A stretch of 64,000 bases of DNA from JBLHZY01 sp047631555 (GTDB taxonomy: Bacteria > Pseudomonadota > Alphaproteobacteria > Rhodobacterales > Rhodobacteraceae). A model generated the notes under the pieces. The model was not told the origin of the DNA. It worked only from the letters and a program-made list of their open reading frames with translations, and made no database searches. Shown piece by piece: positions 1 to 7,923 of this stretch. How positions within the stretch are numbered: position 1 is the stretch's first letter; every line of letters starts with the position of its first letter. The position numbers and the translations under genes are program-made. The stretch lies in NCBI GenBank assembly GCA_047631555.1, contig JBLHZY010000001.1, positions 372,001-436,000 of the forward strand, in the 5' to 3' direction.

Positions 1-1606
1 GCATCTTATGCTCAACGCGCACGGTGGGCAGGTTTTGGCGCGACAGCACCATTACAGATGGCGTTTTTGTGGCCGCAAAGGCAAGCTCCCAAGCTTCAGC
101 CGTTTCAACGGTATCTGCTGGGCGGAAGGTGTAAGTATTTGGCGTTGCACGGCAAATTGCGAGATGCTCAACCGGCTGGTGGGTCGGGCCATCTTCGCCA
201 AGGCCAATGCTGTCATGTGTCATCACATAAACAACAGGGACCTGCATCAGCGCCGAGAGGCGCATCGCGGGGCGCGCATAATCGGTAAAGCAGAAGAACG
301 TGCCGCTATAAGGGCGCACGCCGCCGTGCAAAACCATGCCGTTCATCGCCGCCGCCATGCCATGCTCGCGGATGCCATAATGGACATAGCGACCTTTGCG
401 ATTTTCGATGTCGAAAATGCCCAAATCGGCTGTTTTGGTATTGTTTGAGCCGGTCAGATCGGCCGAGCCGCCAATCGTTTCGCGCATGATCGGGTTGATC
501 ACTTCTAGCGCCAATTCGGAGCTCTTGCGCGTTGCCACTTTTGGCTGCTCTTCGGAGATTTTCTTCTTCAACGCGCGGATCACGGAAGAGAGCTTCTTGG
601 GAGCCTCGCCTGCGAATACACGGTTAAACTCGCTCTGGCGGTTCTCGGATTGGTCAAGCAGGCGAGCCTCCCAAGCGGCGCGATCTGCTGCGCCGCGCGA
701 TCCAATCGCTTTCCACTGTGCCGATACATCAGCGGGAATTTCAAACGGCGCGCCGCTCCAACCATAACCAGCTTTGGTATCCGAAATCAGCTTGGGATCG
801 GTCAAAGCGCCGTGGCCCTTGGAGGTATCCTGCGCCGAAGAGCCAAGCGCGATATGCGTCTTACAGGCAATCATTGTTGGCTTTTTGGTGCCCTTGGCGG
901 CGGTGATCGCCTCGTCGATGGCCACAGGATCATGACCGTCAATTTCAAGCACTTGCCAGCCAGAGGCCTTGAAACGCATCTTTTGATCGGTGCGATCGGC
1001 GATATCAACCGTGCCATCGATGGTGATGTTGTTGTTGTCCCAAAGCACGATCAACTTGCCGAGCTTTTGGCGGCCAGCAAGGGCGATGGCCTCTTGGCTC
1101 ACGCCTTCCATCAAGCAGCCGTCGCCAGCGATGCAATAGGTGTAGTGATCCTGAAGCTTGCGGCCAAAACGCGCCCGAAGCGCCTCTTCGGCCATGGCAA
1201 AACCAACCGCATTTGCGATGCCTTGGCCAAGCGGGCCGGTTGTTGTCTCGATGCCGGTCGCGTGGCCATATTCCGGATGGCCCGCAGTGATCGCGCCCCA
1301 TTGGCGGAAGTTTTTGATCTGCTCAAGCGTCATATCGGCATAACCGGTGAGGTGCAGCAGCGAATAGAGCAGCATCGAGCCGTGACCCGCGGAAAGAATA
1401 AAGCGATCGCGATCCGGCCAATTGGGCGCAGAGGCATCAAACTTGAGGTGCTTTTCATACAAAACAGTCGCAACATCGGCCATGCCCATCGGCATGCCAG
1501 AGTGGCCCGAATTGGCAGCGGCAATCGCATCCAATGTAAGCGTGCGGATCGCGGCGGCGCGCATCCAATGTTCGGGGTGCGCCTTGCGCAGGGCTTGAAT
1601 ATCCAA
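1..1606 (-). CDS. tkt: Transketolase, 3' end cut by window edge
   Basis: Thiamine-diphosphate enzyme that moves two-carbon ketol units between sugar phosphates in the pentose phosphate and Calvin pathways. The minus frame is open across the whole stretch. It reads as a transketolase N-terminus (DIQALRKAHPEHW, then NSGHSGMPMGMADVA), the TPP-binding GDGCLMEG segment, and a pyrimidine-binding domain with TYARPAMRLSAL and THDSIGLGEDGPTHQP. About 535 residues are present, so roughly 130 C-terminal residues lie outside the window. The start is a TTG at 1604-1606. No ATG lies in frame at the family's usual N-terminus, and AAAGGA sits about 9 bases upstream of the TTG. The family call is firm; the start codon is less so. 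Confidence 0.93.
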   Translation of the reverse strand, partial: MDIQALRKAHPEHWMRAAAIRTLTLDAIAAANSGHSGMPMGMADVATVLYEKHLKFDASAPNWPDRDRFILSAGHGSMLLYSLLHLTGYADMTLEQIKNFRQWGAITAGHPEYGHATGIETTTGPLGQGIANAVGFAMAEEALRARFGRKLQDHYTYCIAGDGCLMEGVSQEAIALAGRQKLGKLIVLWDNNNITIDGTVDIADRTDQKMRFKASGWQVLEIDGHDPVAIDEAITAAKGTKKPTMIACKTHIALGSSAQDTSKGHGALTDPKLISDTKAGYGWSGAPFEIPADVSAQWKAIGSRGAADRAAWEARLLDQSENRQSEFNRVFAGEAPKKLSSVIRALKKKISEEQPKVATRKSSELALEVINPIMRETIGGSADLTGSNNTKTADLGIFDIENRKGRYVHYGIREHGMAAAMNGMVLHGGVRPYSGTFFCFTDYARPAMRLSALMQVPVVYVMTHDSIGLGEDGPTHQPVEHLAICRATPNTYTFRPADTVETAEAWELAFAATKTPSVMVLSRQNLPTVRVEHKM

Positions 1607-2034
1607 CGGGCCTGTCCTTTGATTGATCTGCTTTGGGGTCGTGATAACAACATGCGCGCGAAGTTCAAGCGCGTGGCGGCGCGTGAAGGGCTGTTATGGG
1701 CCCAAAAAAGCGTTTTGACGGGCAAAATACACGTCTGGCGAGGGCAAAGAGGCAAAACAGCGCCTGTAACGGGCAAATTTTGGCTAAAACCTGCATGAAC
1801 AGAGGTTTGGAGGGCGCGGATCGGTGTTGGTAAAGGTTTTTCCATCGGGTAGGCTCTGATTCGGGCCTCGCGTTTTGTGCGGGCCTTGGTGGGGCCTCGG
1901 CCTTTCGGGGAAAGACAGCACAACATCTAGCGCTACTCTAGCGTTTGAGGTGCGAAACTGGCAGTATGGGCCAAAGGCATATGGTGCCGGAGGCAAAGAC
2001 AGGCGCTAAAATAGGCGCTGGGGAGACGGGCAAA
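1607..2034. other. 428-bp intergenic region between tkt and the zapA pair
   Basis: No convincing reading frame on either strand; long ORFs here are antisense or out-of-frame shadows. It must hold the divergent promoters for tkt (minus) and the coiled-coil/zapA pair (plus). A GC-rich imperfect hairpin (GGCCTCGC, loop, GCGGGCC) lies near 1863-1884 but has no T-run. The length leaves room for a small RNA, but nothing recognisable was identified. Confidence 0.5.
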
Positions 2035-2544
2035 ATGAGTGATATTGTAGAGTTGGAGCGCCGGATTACCGCGGCGCTTGAGCGGATCGGAACCGGAATT
2101 GATGCGCTCGGACATGAGCCGCCCGCGCAGGCCGATGCAGGCGACAATGACGGAGAAATCGCCCGCCTATCGGAGGCGCTTGCCGCCGAGCGCGAAGCCA
2201 ATCAACAGCTTGAAGAGCGCGTGCGCGTGATCCGCGAGCGCCAAGAAACGACCGTTGCTGCGCTTGAAAAAGAAGTGGCGAGCCTGCGCGAAGAAAGCAT
2301 GGCGCATGGCGCCGATCTTGGCCGCATCAAACGGGTGAATTCGCAACTTCGCGAAAACAATCAAGCCCTGCGCGAAGCCAACGCAGACGGGCTTTCCGAT
2401 CCCCATTTGATTAACAAAAGCATGCTCGCCGAGCTTGAAGCCCTGCGCACCCGTCGCGAGACGGACCGCGCCGAAATGGATGAAATCCTCGCCGAACTTA
2501 AGCCACTGATTGGCGCAGATGAAGGAGGCGCAGCTCATGCCTGA
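2035..2544 (+). CDS. Coiled-coil protein upstream of zapA
   Basis: A 169-residue, highly charged protein with no recognised catalytic domain. From about residue 40 to 120 it is rich in Glu, Arg, Gln and Leu in a heptad-like pattern (AAEREANQQLEERVRVIRE), which predicts a long coiled coil. The start at 2035 follows GGGGAGACGGG; the same frame is open upstream, but that part does not look coding. The stop overlaps the zapA ATG by 8 bases, so the two are almost certainly translated together. By context it may work with ZapA at the division ring, but this is inference from linkage only. Confidence 0.8.
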   Translation: MSDIVELERRITAALERIGTGIDALGHEPPAQADAGDNDGEIARLSEALAAEREANQQLEERVRVIRERQETTVAALEKEVASLREESMAHGADLGRIKRVNSQLRENNQALREANADGLSDPHLINKSMLAELEALRTRRETDRAEMDEILAELKPLIGADEGGAAHA

Positions 2545-2932
2545 GGTCACAATCTCCATCGGCGGGCGCGATTTTGAAGTCGCCTGCCAAGAGGGCGAAG
2601 AGCATTTCCTGCGCTCAGCGGGCGCGCTTCTTGATGGCGAAGCCACTGTTTTGAATGCACAAATTGGCCGTCTTCCTGAGCCGCGCATGCTTTTGATGGC
2701 AGGGCTAATGCTGGCGGATAAAACCGCAGGGATGGAAGAACAGCTGCGCAATCTTGAAGACAAGCTCGCCGCTCAAGACGCCTTGATCGAGGAAATGCGC
2801 AGCACGCCTGCGCCCGAGGCAGAGCGCGTCGAAGTGGCTGTGATCCCCTCAGAAATCACCGATACATTCGCCGAAATCGCCGCGCGAACCGAAGCTATGG
2901 CCGCTGCGCTCGAAGAAAAAATCGCAAGCTAA
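2537..2932 (+). CDS. zapA: Cell division protein ZapA
   Basis: ZapA binds FtsZ filaments and promotes their bundling at the division septum. This 131-residue protein has the ZapA N-terminal fold signature: an ISIGGRDFEVAC strand pair, then EEHFLRSAGALLDGE and MLLMAGLMLADK. A C-terminal helix (EEQLRNLEDKLAAQDALIEE) would form the dimer coiled coil. It is somewhat longer than enterobacterial ZapA because of an acidic tail. A GAAGGAGG ribosome site at 2521-2528 lies inside the upstream gene. The gene ends in front of a bidirectional terminator shared with grxD. Confidence 0.9.
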   Translation: MPEVTISIGGRDFEVACQEGEEHFLRSAGALLDGEATVLNAQIGRLPEPRMLLMAGLMLADKTAGMEEQLRNLEDKLAAQDALIEEMRSTPAPEAERVEVAVIPSEITDTFAEIAARTEAMAAALEEKIAS

Positions 2933-2963
2933 AGCGCGCCTGGTGCAAGAGCGCAGTAAGACA

Positions 2964-3000
2964 TAAAAATGGCGGAGCCAATCGGCGCCCGCCATTTTTA
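2964..3000. terminator. Bidirectional terminator between zapA and grxD
   Basis: A 12-bp perfect stem (TAAAAATGGCGG / CCGCCATTTTTA) with a 13-base loop. A-rich and T-rich arms on the two sides let it work on both strands, between the convergent zapA and grxD genes. Confidence 0.85.
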
Positions 3001-3027
3001 ATGCCTGAACCTATTGCGAAAAGGCGA

Positions 3028-3387
3028 TTAGCCGTTGGCTTCGCGGATCTTCTCGGAGGCCTCTTTATCATAGGCCACGCCATTGGTTTCAAACAGCTGA
3101 TCCAGCTCGCCCGACAGCGTCATTTCGGTAATGATATCGCAACCGCCAACAAATTCGCCTTTGACGTAAAGCTGCGGAATCGTTGGCCAATCCGAATAAT
3201 CTTTGATGCCCTGGCGGACCTCTTCATCGGCCAAAACATTCACATCGGCAAACTCAACGCCCATGAAATTCAACACGCCAGCAACCCGGCTCGAAAAGCC
3301 ACATTGCGGCATCTCTTTGGTGCCCTTCATGAACAAAACGACATCATTGGAAGTCACGGTCTCTTTGATCTGATTTTCAGCGCTCAT
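3028..3387 (-). CDS. grxD: Monothiol glutaredoxin, Grx4/GrxD family
   Basis: Carries or transfers [2Fe-2S] clusters, usually with BolA partners. The 119-residue protein has the monothiol active site CGFS in the context KGTKEMPQCGFSSR. It also has the glutathione-binding WPTIPQLYV and GGCDI motifs, all typical of the Grx4 class. The start at 3387 (MSAENQ) matches the family; the open frame runs 19 codons further up without a good start. It lies about 100 bases downstream of bolA on the same strand. That fits the known GrxD-BolA heterodimer, and the pair probably shares the transcript coming from purL. Confidence 0.95.
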   Translation of the reverse strand: MSAENQIKETVTSNDVVLFMKGTKEMPQCGFSSRVAGVLNFMGVEFADVNVLADEEVRQGIKDYSDWPTIPQLYVKGEFVGGCDIITEMTLSGELDQLFETNGVAYDKEASEKIREANG

Positions 3388-3493
3388 GGCTTTGCGTCCT
3401 TTGCTGGATCGGTGTCTTTGACGCGCGTTCGCGCCTTTGCCCAAATATATAGGGCGGCTTGGGGCGGGTTTCTAGCGCCGATTGGTCGCGGCT

Positions 3494-3736
3494 TTAGGCT
3501 GGGGCCTTGGTTGTCAGCGCAAGCGCGTGCAATGCGCCGGCTGGCCCGTCCATTTTTTCTTTGAGCGAGGCATAAACGGCGCGCTGTTGCTGAACGCGGT
3601 TTTTGCCCTTGAAGCTCTCGTCAATCACCTCGGCGGCGTAGTGATTTCCGTCGCCCGCAAGATCGGTGATTTTGATCTGAGCGTTCGGAAAGCTTGCGCG
3701 GATGAGGTCTTCGATTTCTTGGGCTTCAATGGCCAT
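3494..3736 (-). CDS. bolA: BolA family protein
   Basis: BolA-type partner of monothiol glutaredoxin, involved in Fe-S cluster handling. At 80 residues it has the usual length. It has the class signature: an N-terminal helix, the ITDLAGDGNHYAAEVI strand-loop with the conserved His, then FKGKNRVQQQRAVYASL. The start at 3736 (MAIEAQEIEDLI) is preceded by GGAGATGCCC; the 18 extra upstream codons look non-coding. It lies between the Cys-rich protein gene and grxD, all on the minus strand, consistent with a cotranscribed iron-sulfur module. Confidence 0.93.
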   Translation of the reverse strand: MAIEAQEIEDLIRASFPNAQIKITDLAGDGNHYAAEVIDESFKGKNRVQQQRAVYASLKEKMDGPAGALHALALTTKAPA

Positions 3737-3795
3737 GGGGCATCTCCGTTTGTTTGATCCAGATGTAGGGCGCGCGGCTGGCAAGCACAAGCAGG

Positions 3796-4305
3796 CTAAG
3801 CGTTTAGATGATGCGCCAAAGATTTGAGGAATGCGCGAATGGCGGGAAGGGTTGGCCCGGTAGCAAGGTCTTGAGTGCTATGCGGGGTAAGTGGCGCGTT
3901 CAGCTGGGATTGGAAGGCATTGAGCGTCTCTTGCTCGGGCGCTGAAAGCGGCAATTTGGCCGCCGTTTGAAGCAGTTCAAGCGCGTCGTGAATGGCGCGC
4001 ATATGGGCAAAGCTTTCGATCATTTGCGGGGTTGTTTCGGGCGCATCTTGCCAGCTAATCCCCTGATATAGCTGTTGAAAAACCCGCTGCCCCGCGCCTG
4101 AGCAACCATAGGCAATACAGCCCGAAAAGCCAGCGTCATCAAGGCCGTCATGGATCGAACAGCGGTGATGATCAAGCTTGGGGCAGGGCAGGCCTGCAGG
4201 CTTATCAAAGGCAAAGCGCGGCCCCTTATCAAAGGCCAGAGCAAGGCAGCAAAGGGCGGCGCAGCGCGCGCAATCAGGGGTAAGCGATGGCAGGGGCGCT
4301 GCCAC
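3796..4305 (-). CDS. Cysteine-cluster protein downstream of purL
   Basis: Unrecognised in function; 169 residues from the preferred GTG at 4305, which is 5 bases after the purL stop. The N-terminal third carries eight cysteines within 57 residues: CARC, then CC four residues on, then GLPCPKL, HRCSIHD, GFSGC and YGC. This spacing resembles YkgJ-type metal-chelating cysteine-cluster proteins. The rest is helical and low in cysteine. An ATG at 4386 is in frame but would overlap purL by 77 bases. Placement between purL and the bolA-grxD pair suggests a metal or Fe-S role, but that is inference. Confidence 0.75.
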   Translation of the reverse strand: MAAPLPSLTPDCARCAALCCLALAFDKGPRFAFDKPAGLPCPKLDHHRCSIHDGLDDAGFSGCIAYGCSGAGQRVFQQLYQGISWQDAPETTPQMIESFAHMRAIHDALELLQTAAKLPLSAPEQETLNAFQSQLNAPLTPHSTQDLATGPTLPAIRAFLKSLAHHLNA

Positions 4306-4309
4306 GCGC

Positions 4310-6472
4310 TCAGGTCGCGAAGGTTGCGGCGAAGCTGTCTCGGAACAGCGCTTTGAGATCGGCAAGCGGCGCACAATCCCCGCCAATGCTGATCATATCG
4401 CCGCCGAATTTGCCGACCATAGCCACAGGAATGCCTGCCGCTTGGGCCGCGACAATCAGCGCCTCAGCCGCATCAAAATCGCAAGCGATCAGATAGCGCG
4501 CTTGATCCTCGCCAAAGAGCTGCGCTGTATCGGCTTCATCGATGGTGATGCCAATACCAGCGGCTTCGGCCATCTCAAACGCCGCCAAAGCAAGGCCGCC
4601 GTCCGAGAGATCGCTACAGGCGGTGATCAAGGCCGCATTTGCGCGGATAAAGGCGCCGTGGGCGGCTTCGGCGGCCAGATCAACATGGGGCGCATCGCCC
4701 TCTTCGCGGTTGAATGCTTCGGCCAGCAGGGCAGATTGGCCCAAATGGCCTTCCGTCGCGCCGATCAAAAGCGCGGTAAACCCGTCGCGCGCGGTGCCCG
4801 CGATCAGCTCGCTCTCGTCCGCAATAAGGCCGACCGCGCCAATTGTCGGCGTTGGCAGAATGCCTGTTCCGTCTGTCTCGTTATAGAGCGAAACATTGCC
4901 CGAAACGATCGGCACGTTGAGCGCAGAAACCGCCTCGCCGATGCCCTTAATCGCGCCAACGAATTGGCCCATGATCACAGGTTTTTCGGGATTGCCGAAG
5001 TTGAGGTTATCGGTTGTCGCGAGCGGCAAAGCGCCAACGGCACAAAGATTGCGGAAGGCCTCAGCGACGGCCTGCTTGCCGCCCTCAGTTGGATTTGCTT
5101 TGACATAACGGGGGGTTACGTCGGAAGTAAAGGCAAGCATCTTGGGTGTGCCATGCACGCGAACGATGCCCGCGCCAAGGCCCGGCGCGCGCACCGTATC
5201 AGCCATCACTTGGCTGTCGTATTGCTCATAGACCCACTGTTTGCCGGTGTAATTCGGCGAAGACAAAAGTGCGCGCAGCCCTGCAATCGGGGCGATGCTC
5301 GGCGCATTTTCAAGCGGCGCGGCCGCAGGCGTTGGCACCCATGGGCGATCATATTCCGGTGCGTTGCCAGAGAGCGCTTTGAGCGGCAGATCGGCTTTGC
5401 ATTCCCCGTTGTGCATGATGATGAACCGGTCCTCGGCAATGGTTTCGCCGACGATGGCAAAATCGAGATCCCATTTGACGAAAACGGCTTTGGCGACGGC
5501 CTCAAGCGCGGGGTTCAGCACCATGAGCATGCGCTCTTGGCTCTCTGAAAGCATCATTTCATAGGCGCTCATCGCCTCTTCGCGGCAGGGGACTTTTTCC
5601 AGATCAAGGCGTACGCCAAGATTGCCCTTATCGCCCATTTCAACGGCAGAGCAGGTCAGGCCAGCGGCGCCCATATCTTGGATCGAGATCACAGCGCCGG
5701 TTTGCATCAACTCTAGCGTCGCTTCCATCAGGCGCTTTTCGGTGAAAGGATCGCCGACCTGAACAGTGGGGCGCTTTTCTTCAATTGTGTCGTCAAATTC
5801 AGCCGAGGCCATCGTCGCCCCGCCAACGCCATCGCGCCCGGTTTTCGCGCCGAGATAAACAACAGGCATGCCAACGCCAGAAGCGGCCGAGTAGAAAATC
5901 TTATCCGTATCGGCAAGGCCCGCAGCAAAAGCATTGACCAAACAGTTGCCGTTATAGGCGGAATGAAAGCGCACTTCGCCGCCAACGGTTGGGACGCCAA
6001 AGCAATTGCCATAGCCGCCAACGCCCTCAACAACGCCGTGCACGAGCTGACGCGTTTTGTGATGCGCAGGTTCGCCAAAGGAGAGCGAATTCATCGCCGC
6101 AATCGGGCGCGCGCCCATGGTGAAGACATCCCGCAAAATCCCGCCAACGCCAGTCGCCGCGCCTTGGTACGGCTCGATATAGGACGGGTGATTATGGCTT
6201 TCCATTTTAAAAACAACGGCTTGGCCGTCGCCAATATCAACAATCCCTGCGTTCTCGCCGGGGCCGCAGATCACTTGGGGGCCCTCAGTTGGCAGTGTGC
6301 GCAGCCATTTCTTTGAGGACTTGTAGGAGCAATGCTCGTTCCACATCGCCGAGAAAATCCCAAGCTCGGTAAAGCTTGGCTCGCGCCCGATGATCTCAAG
6401 GATCAGCGCGTATTCATCAGGCGAAAGCCCGTGGGAGGCGATCAGCTCTTGGGTGATTGATGGTTCGGTCAT
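4310..6472 (-). CDS. purL: Phosphoribosylformylglycinamidine synthase subunit PurL
   Basis: Large ATP-binding subunit of FGAM synthase, converting FGAR to FGAM in purine biosynthesis with PurS and PurQ. The 720-residue length is that of the small-type PurL (no fused glutaminase). Visible features are the N-terminal linker (ELGIFSAMWNEHCSYKSS), the nucleotide site KMESHNHPSY, the GVGGILRDVFTMGARP loop, IQDMGAAGLTC, and the second-half GNVSLYNET and SDLSDGGLALA motifs. It starts at 6472 and appears to head a minus-strand unit with the Cys-rich protein, bolA and grxD. The purS and purQ genes are not in the window. Confidence 0.97.
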   Translation of the reverse strand: MTEPSITQELIASHGLSPDEYALILEIIGREPSFTELGIFSAMWNEHCSYKSSKKWLRTLPTEGPQVICGPGENAGIVDIGDGQAVVFKMESHNHPSYIEPYQGAATGVGGILRDVFTMGARPIAAMNSLSFGEPAHHKTRQLVHGVVEGVGGYGNCFGVPTVGGEVRFHSAYNGNCLVNAFAAGLADTDKIFYSAASGVGMPVVYLGAKTGRDGVGGATMASAEFDDTIEEKRPTVQVGDPFTEKRLMEATLELMQTGAVISIQDMGAAGLTCSAVEMGDKGNLGVRLDLEKVPCREEAMSAYEMMLSESQERMLMVLNPALEAVAKAVFVKWDLDFAIVGETIAEDRFIIMHNGECKADLPLKALSGNAPEYDRPWVPTPAAAPLENAPSIAPIAGLRALLSSPNYTGKQWVYEQYDSQVMADTVRAPGLGAGIVRVHGTPKMLAFTSDVTPRYVKANPTEGGKQAVAEAFRNLCAVGALPLATTDNLNFGNPEKPVIMGQFVGAIKGIGEAVSALNVPIVSGNVSLYNETDGTGILPTPTIGAVGLIADESELIAGTARDGFTALLIGATEGHLGQSALLAEAFNREEGDAPHVDLAAEAAHGAFIRANAALITACSDLSDGGLALAAFEMAEAAGIGITIDEADTAQLFGEDQARYLIACDFDAAEALIVAAQAAGIPVAMVGKFGGDMISIGGDCAPLADLKALFRDSFAATFAT

Positions 6473-6631
6473 GATAGCCCCCAGATTCCGTTGGGCATCT
6501 CATAGGCGAGAATGAGCGCAGGGAAAAGGCGGCTGAGCGCTTATACCGGCGTTTTTTGCGGGTTTTGGGGCAAAGAGCGCAAGAAGCGATGATTGCGCGC
6601 GCGGTGCGAGGCGATTTGCCGACGATTGGGC

Positions 6632-6658
6632 AAAAAAATGGCCGAGACAAGCTCGGCC
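6632..6658 (-). terminator. Rho-independent terminator downstream of the LysR gene
   Basis: On the minus strand, a 7-bp perfect GC-rich stem (GGCCGAG / CTCGGCC) with a 5-base loop is followed by ATTTTTTTG. It lies about 140 bases past the LysR stop. The 326-bp gap holding it (6473-6798) has no other convincing gene; a second imperfect hairpin (GAAGCC...GGCTTC) lies at 6678-6709. Confidence 0.75.
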
Positions 6659-6798
6659 TAAGTCCAACAGGGAGGTGAAGCCAAAGACAAAGTCTTCTTC
6701 GCGGCTTCATGGGGGGATTTATGGATGCAGGTGCAGCAATACAAGGGGTAATGCAGATTATTTGCGCAAACCTGCTATGCGCGTCGTGCATAGCTTGC

Positions 6799-7704
6799 CT
6801 AGTCGCGCGGCATATCCCGCTTTTGGCGACGATGCGCAATGATCTCCTCGGAGACGAAATCGCGAAAGGCCGAAATCCGCTTTGAGTGGCGCAGCTCTTC
6901 AGGATAGGCAAGGAAAACAGGCACATCCGAGCTTTCCACATCGGGCAGCACATGCACGAGATCGGGAAAATCTTCCGTTAGGTAATCCGGCAAGACACCG
7001 ATGCCGAGATTGTTCAAAACGCCCTGCAATACGCCATAGTAATTGTTCACCGTGAGCGTTGATGGGATGTCATAGGTCATCAGCTCTTGGACCAATGTCG
7101 CACCCGCAGCAACCTGAGCGGATGTTGTGTTCTGGCAAATCAGGCGACGCCCGGCGATATCCTCGACCGACTCCAACGGGCCGGTTTTGGCCAGATATTC
7201 CGAGCTTGCATAAAGCCGCATGCGGATATTCATCAGCCGTTTGCGGATCAGGTCGGCTTGGCTCGGCTCTTTCATTCGGATCGCGACGTCGGCCTCGCGC
7301 ATGGGCAGATCAAGCACCCGCTCTTCAAGCATCAGATTGATATTCAGCTCAGGGTATTTCTCATAAAGCGCGGGCAGGCGCGGCGCGAGCCAAAGGGTCC
7401 CGAACCCTGTTGTCGTTGTCACGCGCAATTCGCCAAAGACCTCTTCCTCGCTGTCGCGTATCCGCGCCGAGGCCGCATCAAGCCGTTTGAGCATCGCCGA
7501 GGTCGCCTCAAACAGCAATTCGCCCTGCTCTGTAAGAATCAGTCCGCGCGCATGGCGGTGAAACAGCGAGACATTGAAGCTTTCCTCAAGCGCACGAATT
7601 TGGCGCGACACAGCCGATTGCGACAAATGCAGCGTGTCGCCCGCGTGGGTCAGCGACCCCGCATCCGCCACCGCGTGAAATATTCTTAGCTTGTCCCAGT
7701 CCAT
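6799..7704 (-). CDS. LysR-family transcriptional regulator
   Basis: A 301-residue LysR-type regulator. The N-terminal winged helix (residues 1-60) contains SLTHAGDTLHLSQSAVSRQI, followed by the linker helix and a periplasmic-binding-like effector domain from about residue 90. The start MDWDKLRIFHAV is standard. It is divergent from the indolepyruvate oxidoreductase gene, and a 21-bp palindrome lies in the 219-bp space between them. That makes local control of that gene the simplest hypothesis. The inducer is unknown. Confidence 0.93.
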   Translation of the reverse strand: MDWDKLRIFHAVADAGSLTHAGDTLHLSQSAVSRQIRALEESFNVSLFHRHARGLILTEQGELLFEATSAMLKRLDAASARIRDSEEEVFGELRVTTTTGFGTLWLAPRLPALYEKYPELNINLMLEERVLDLPMREADVAIRMKEPSQADLIRKRLMNIRMRLYASSEYLAKTGPLESVEDIAGRRLICQNTTSAQVAAGATLVQELMTYDIPSTLTVNNYYGVLQGVLNNLGIGVLPDYLTEDFPDLVHVLPDVESSDVPVFLAYPEELRHSKRISAFRDFVSEEIIAHRRQKRDMPRD

Positions 7705-7827
7705 CTCTTCTCACCTGTTACGCCGCAGCGGCCAAATCTGCCGCATTATTACACATATACCTTTGCGACCGCTTTAGGGGGAAACTGTGAAAGAATGCAA
7801 ACCAGAAGGCAAAAATTTTCCATTTTG

Positions 7828-7848
7828 TAGGTCAGAATTTATGACCTA
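7828..7848. promoter_or_regulatory. Palindromic operator candidate between lysR and indolepyruvate oxidoreductase
   Basis: Perfect 7-bp inverted repeat TAGGTCA / TGACCTA around a 7-base AT-rich spacer, about 75 bases upstream of the oxidoreductase start. Size and symmetry suit a LysR-type or similar dimeric regulator. The link to the neighbouring LysR is inferred from position. Confidence 0.55.
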
Positions 7849-7923
7849 TACTAAGCGCGTGCCCAAAAATTGGGCCGATCCGCGCGGGCCGCTTTCGCGC
7901 GAATTGCATTGGGAGGTGCATCC

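Noticed and set aside
2933..3027. 6S RNA downstream of zapA
   Set aside because: Only 95 bases separate zapA from grxD and a terminator hairpin fills the space; there is no room for a 6S RNA.
4178..5548. 456-codon plus-strand frame opposite purL
   Set aside because: Antisense shadow of purL; composition and lack of motifs argue against coding.
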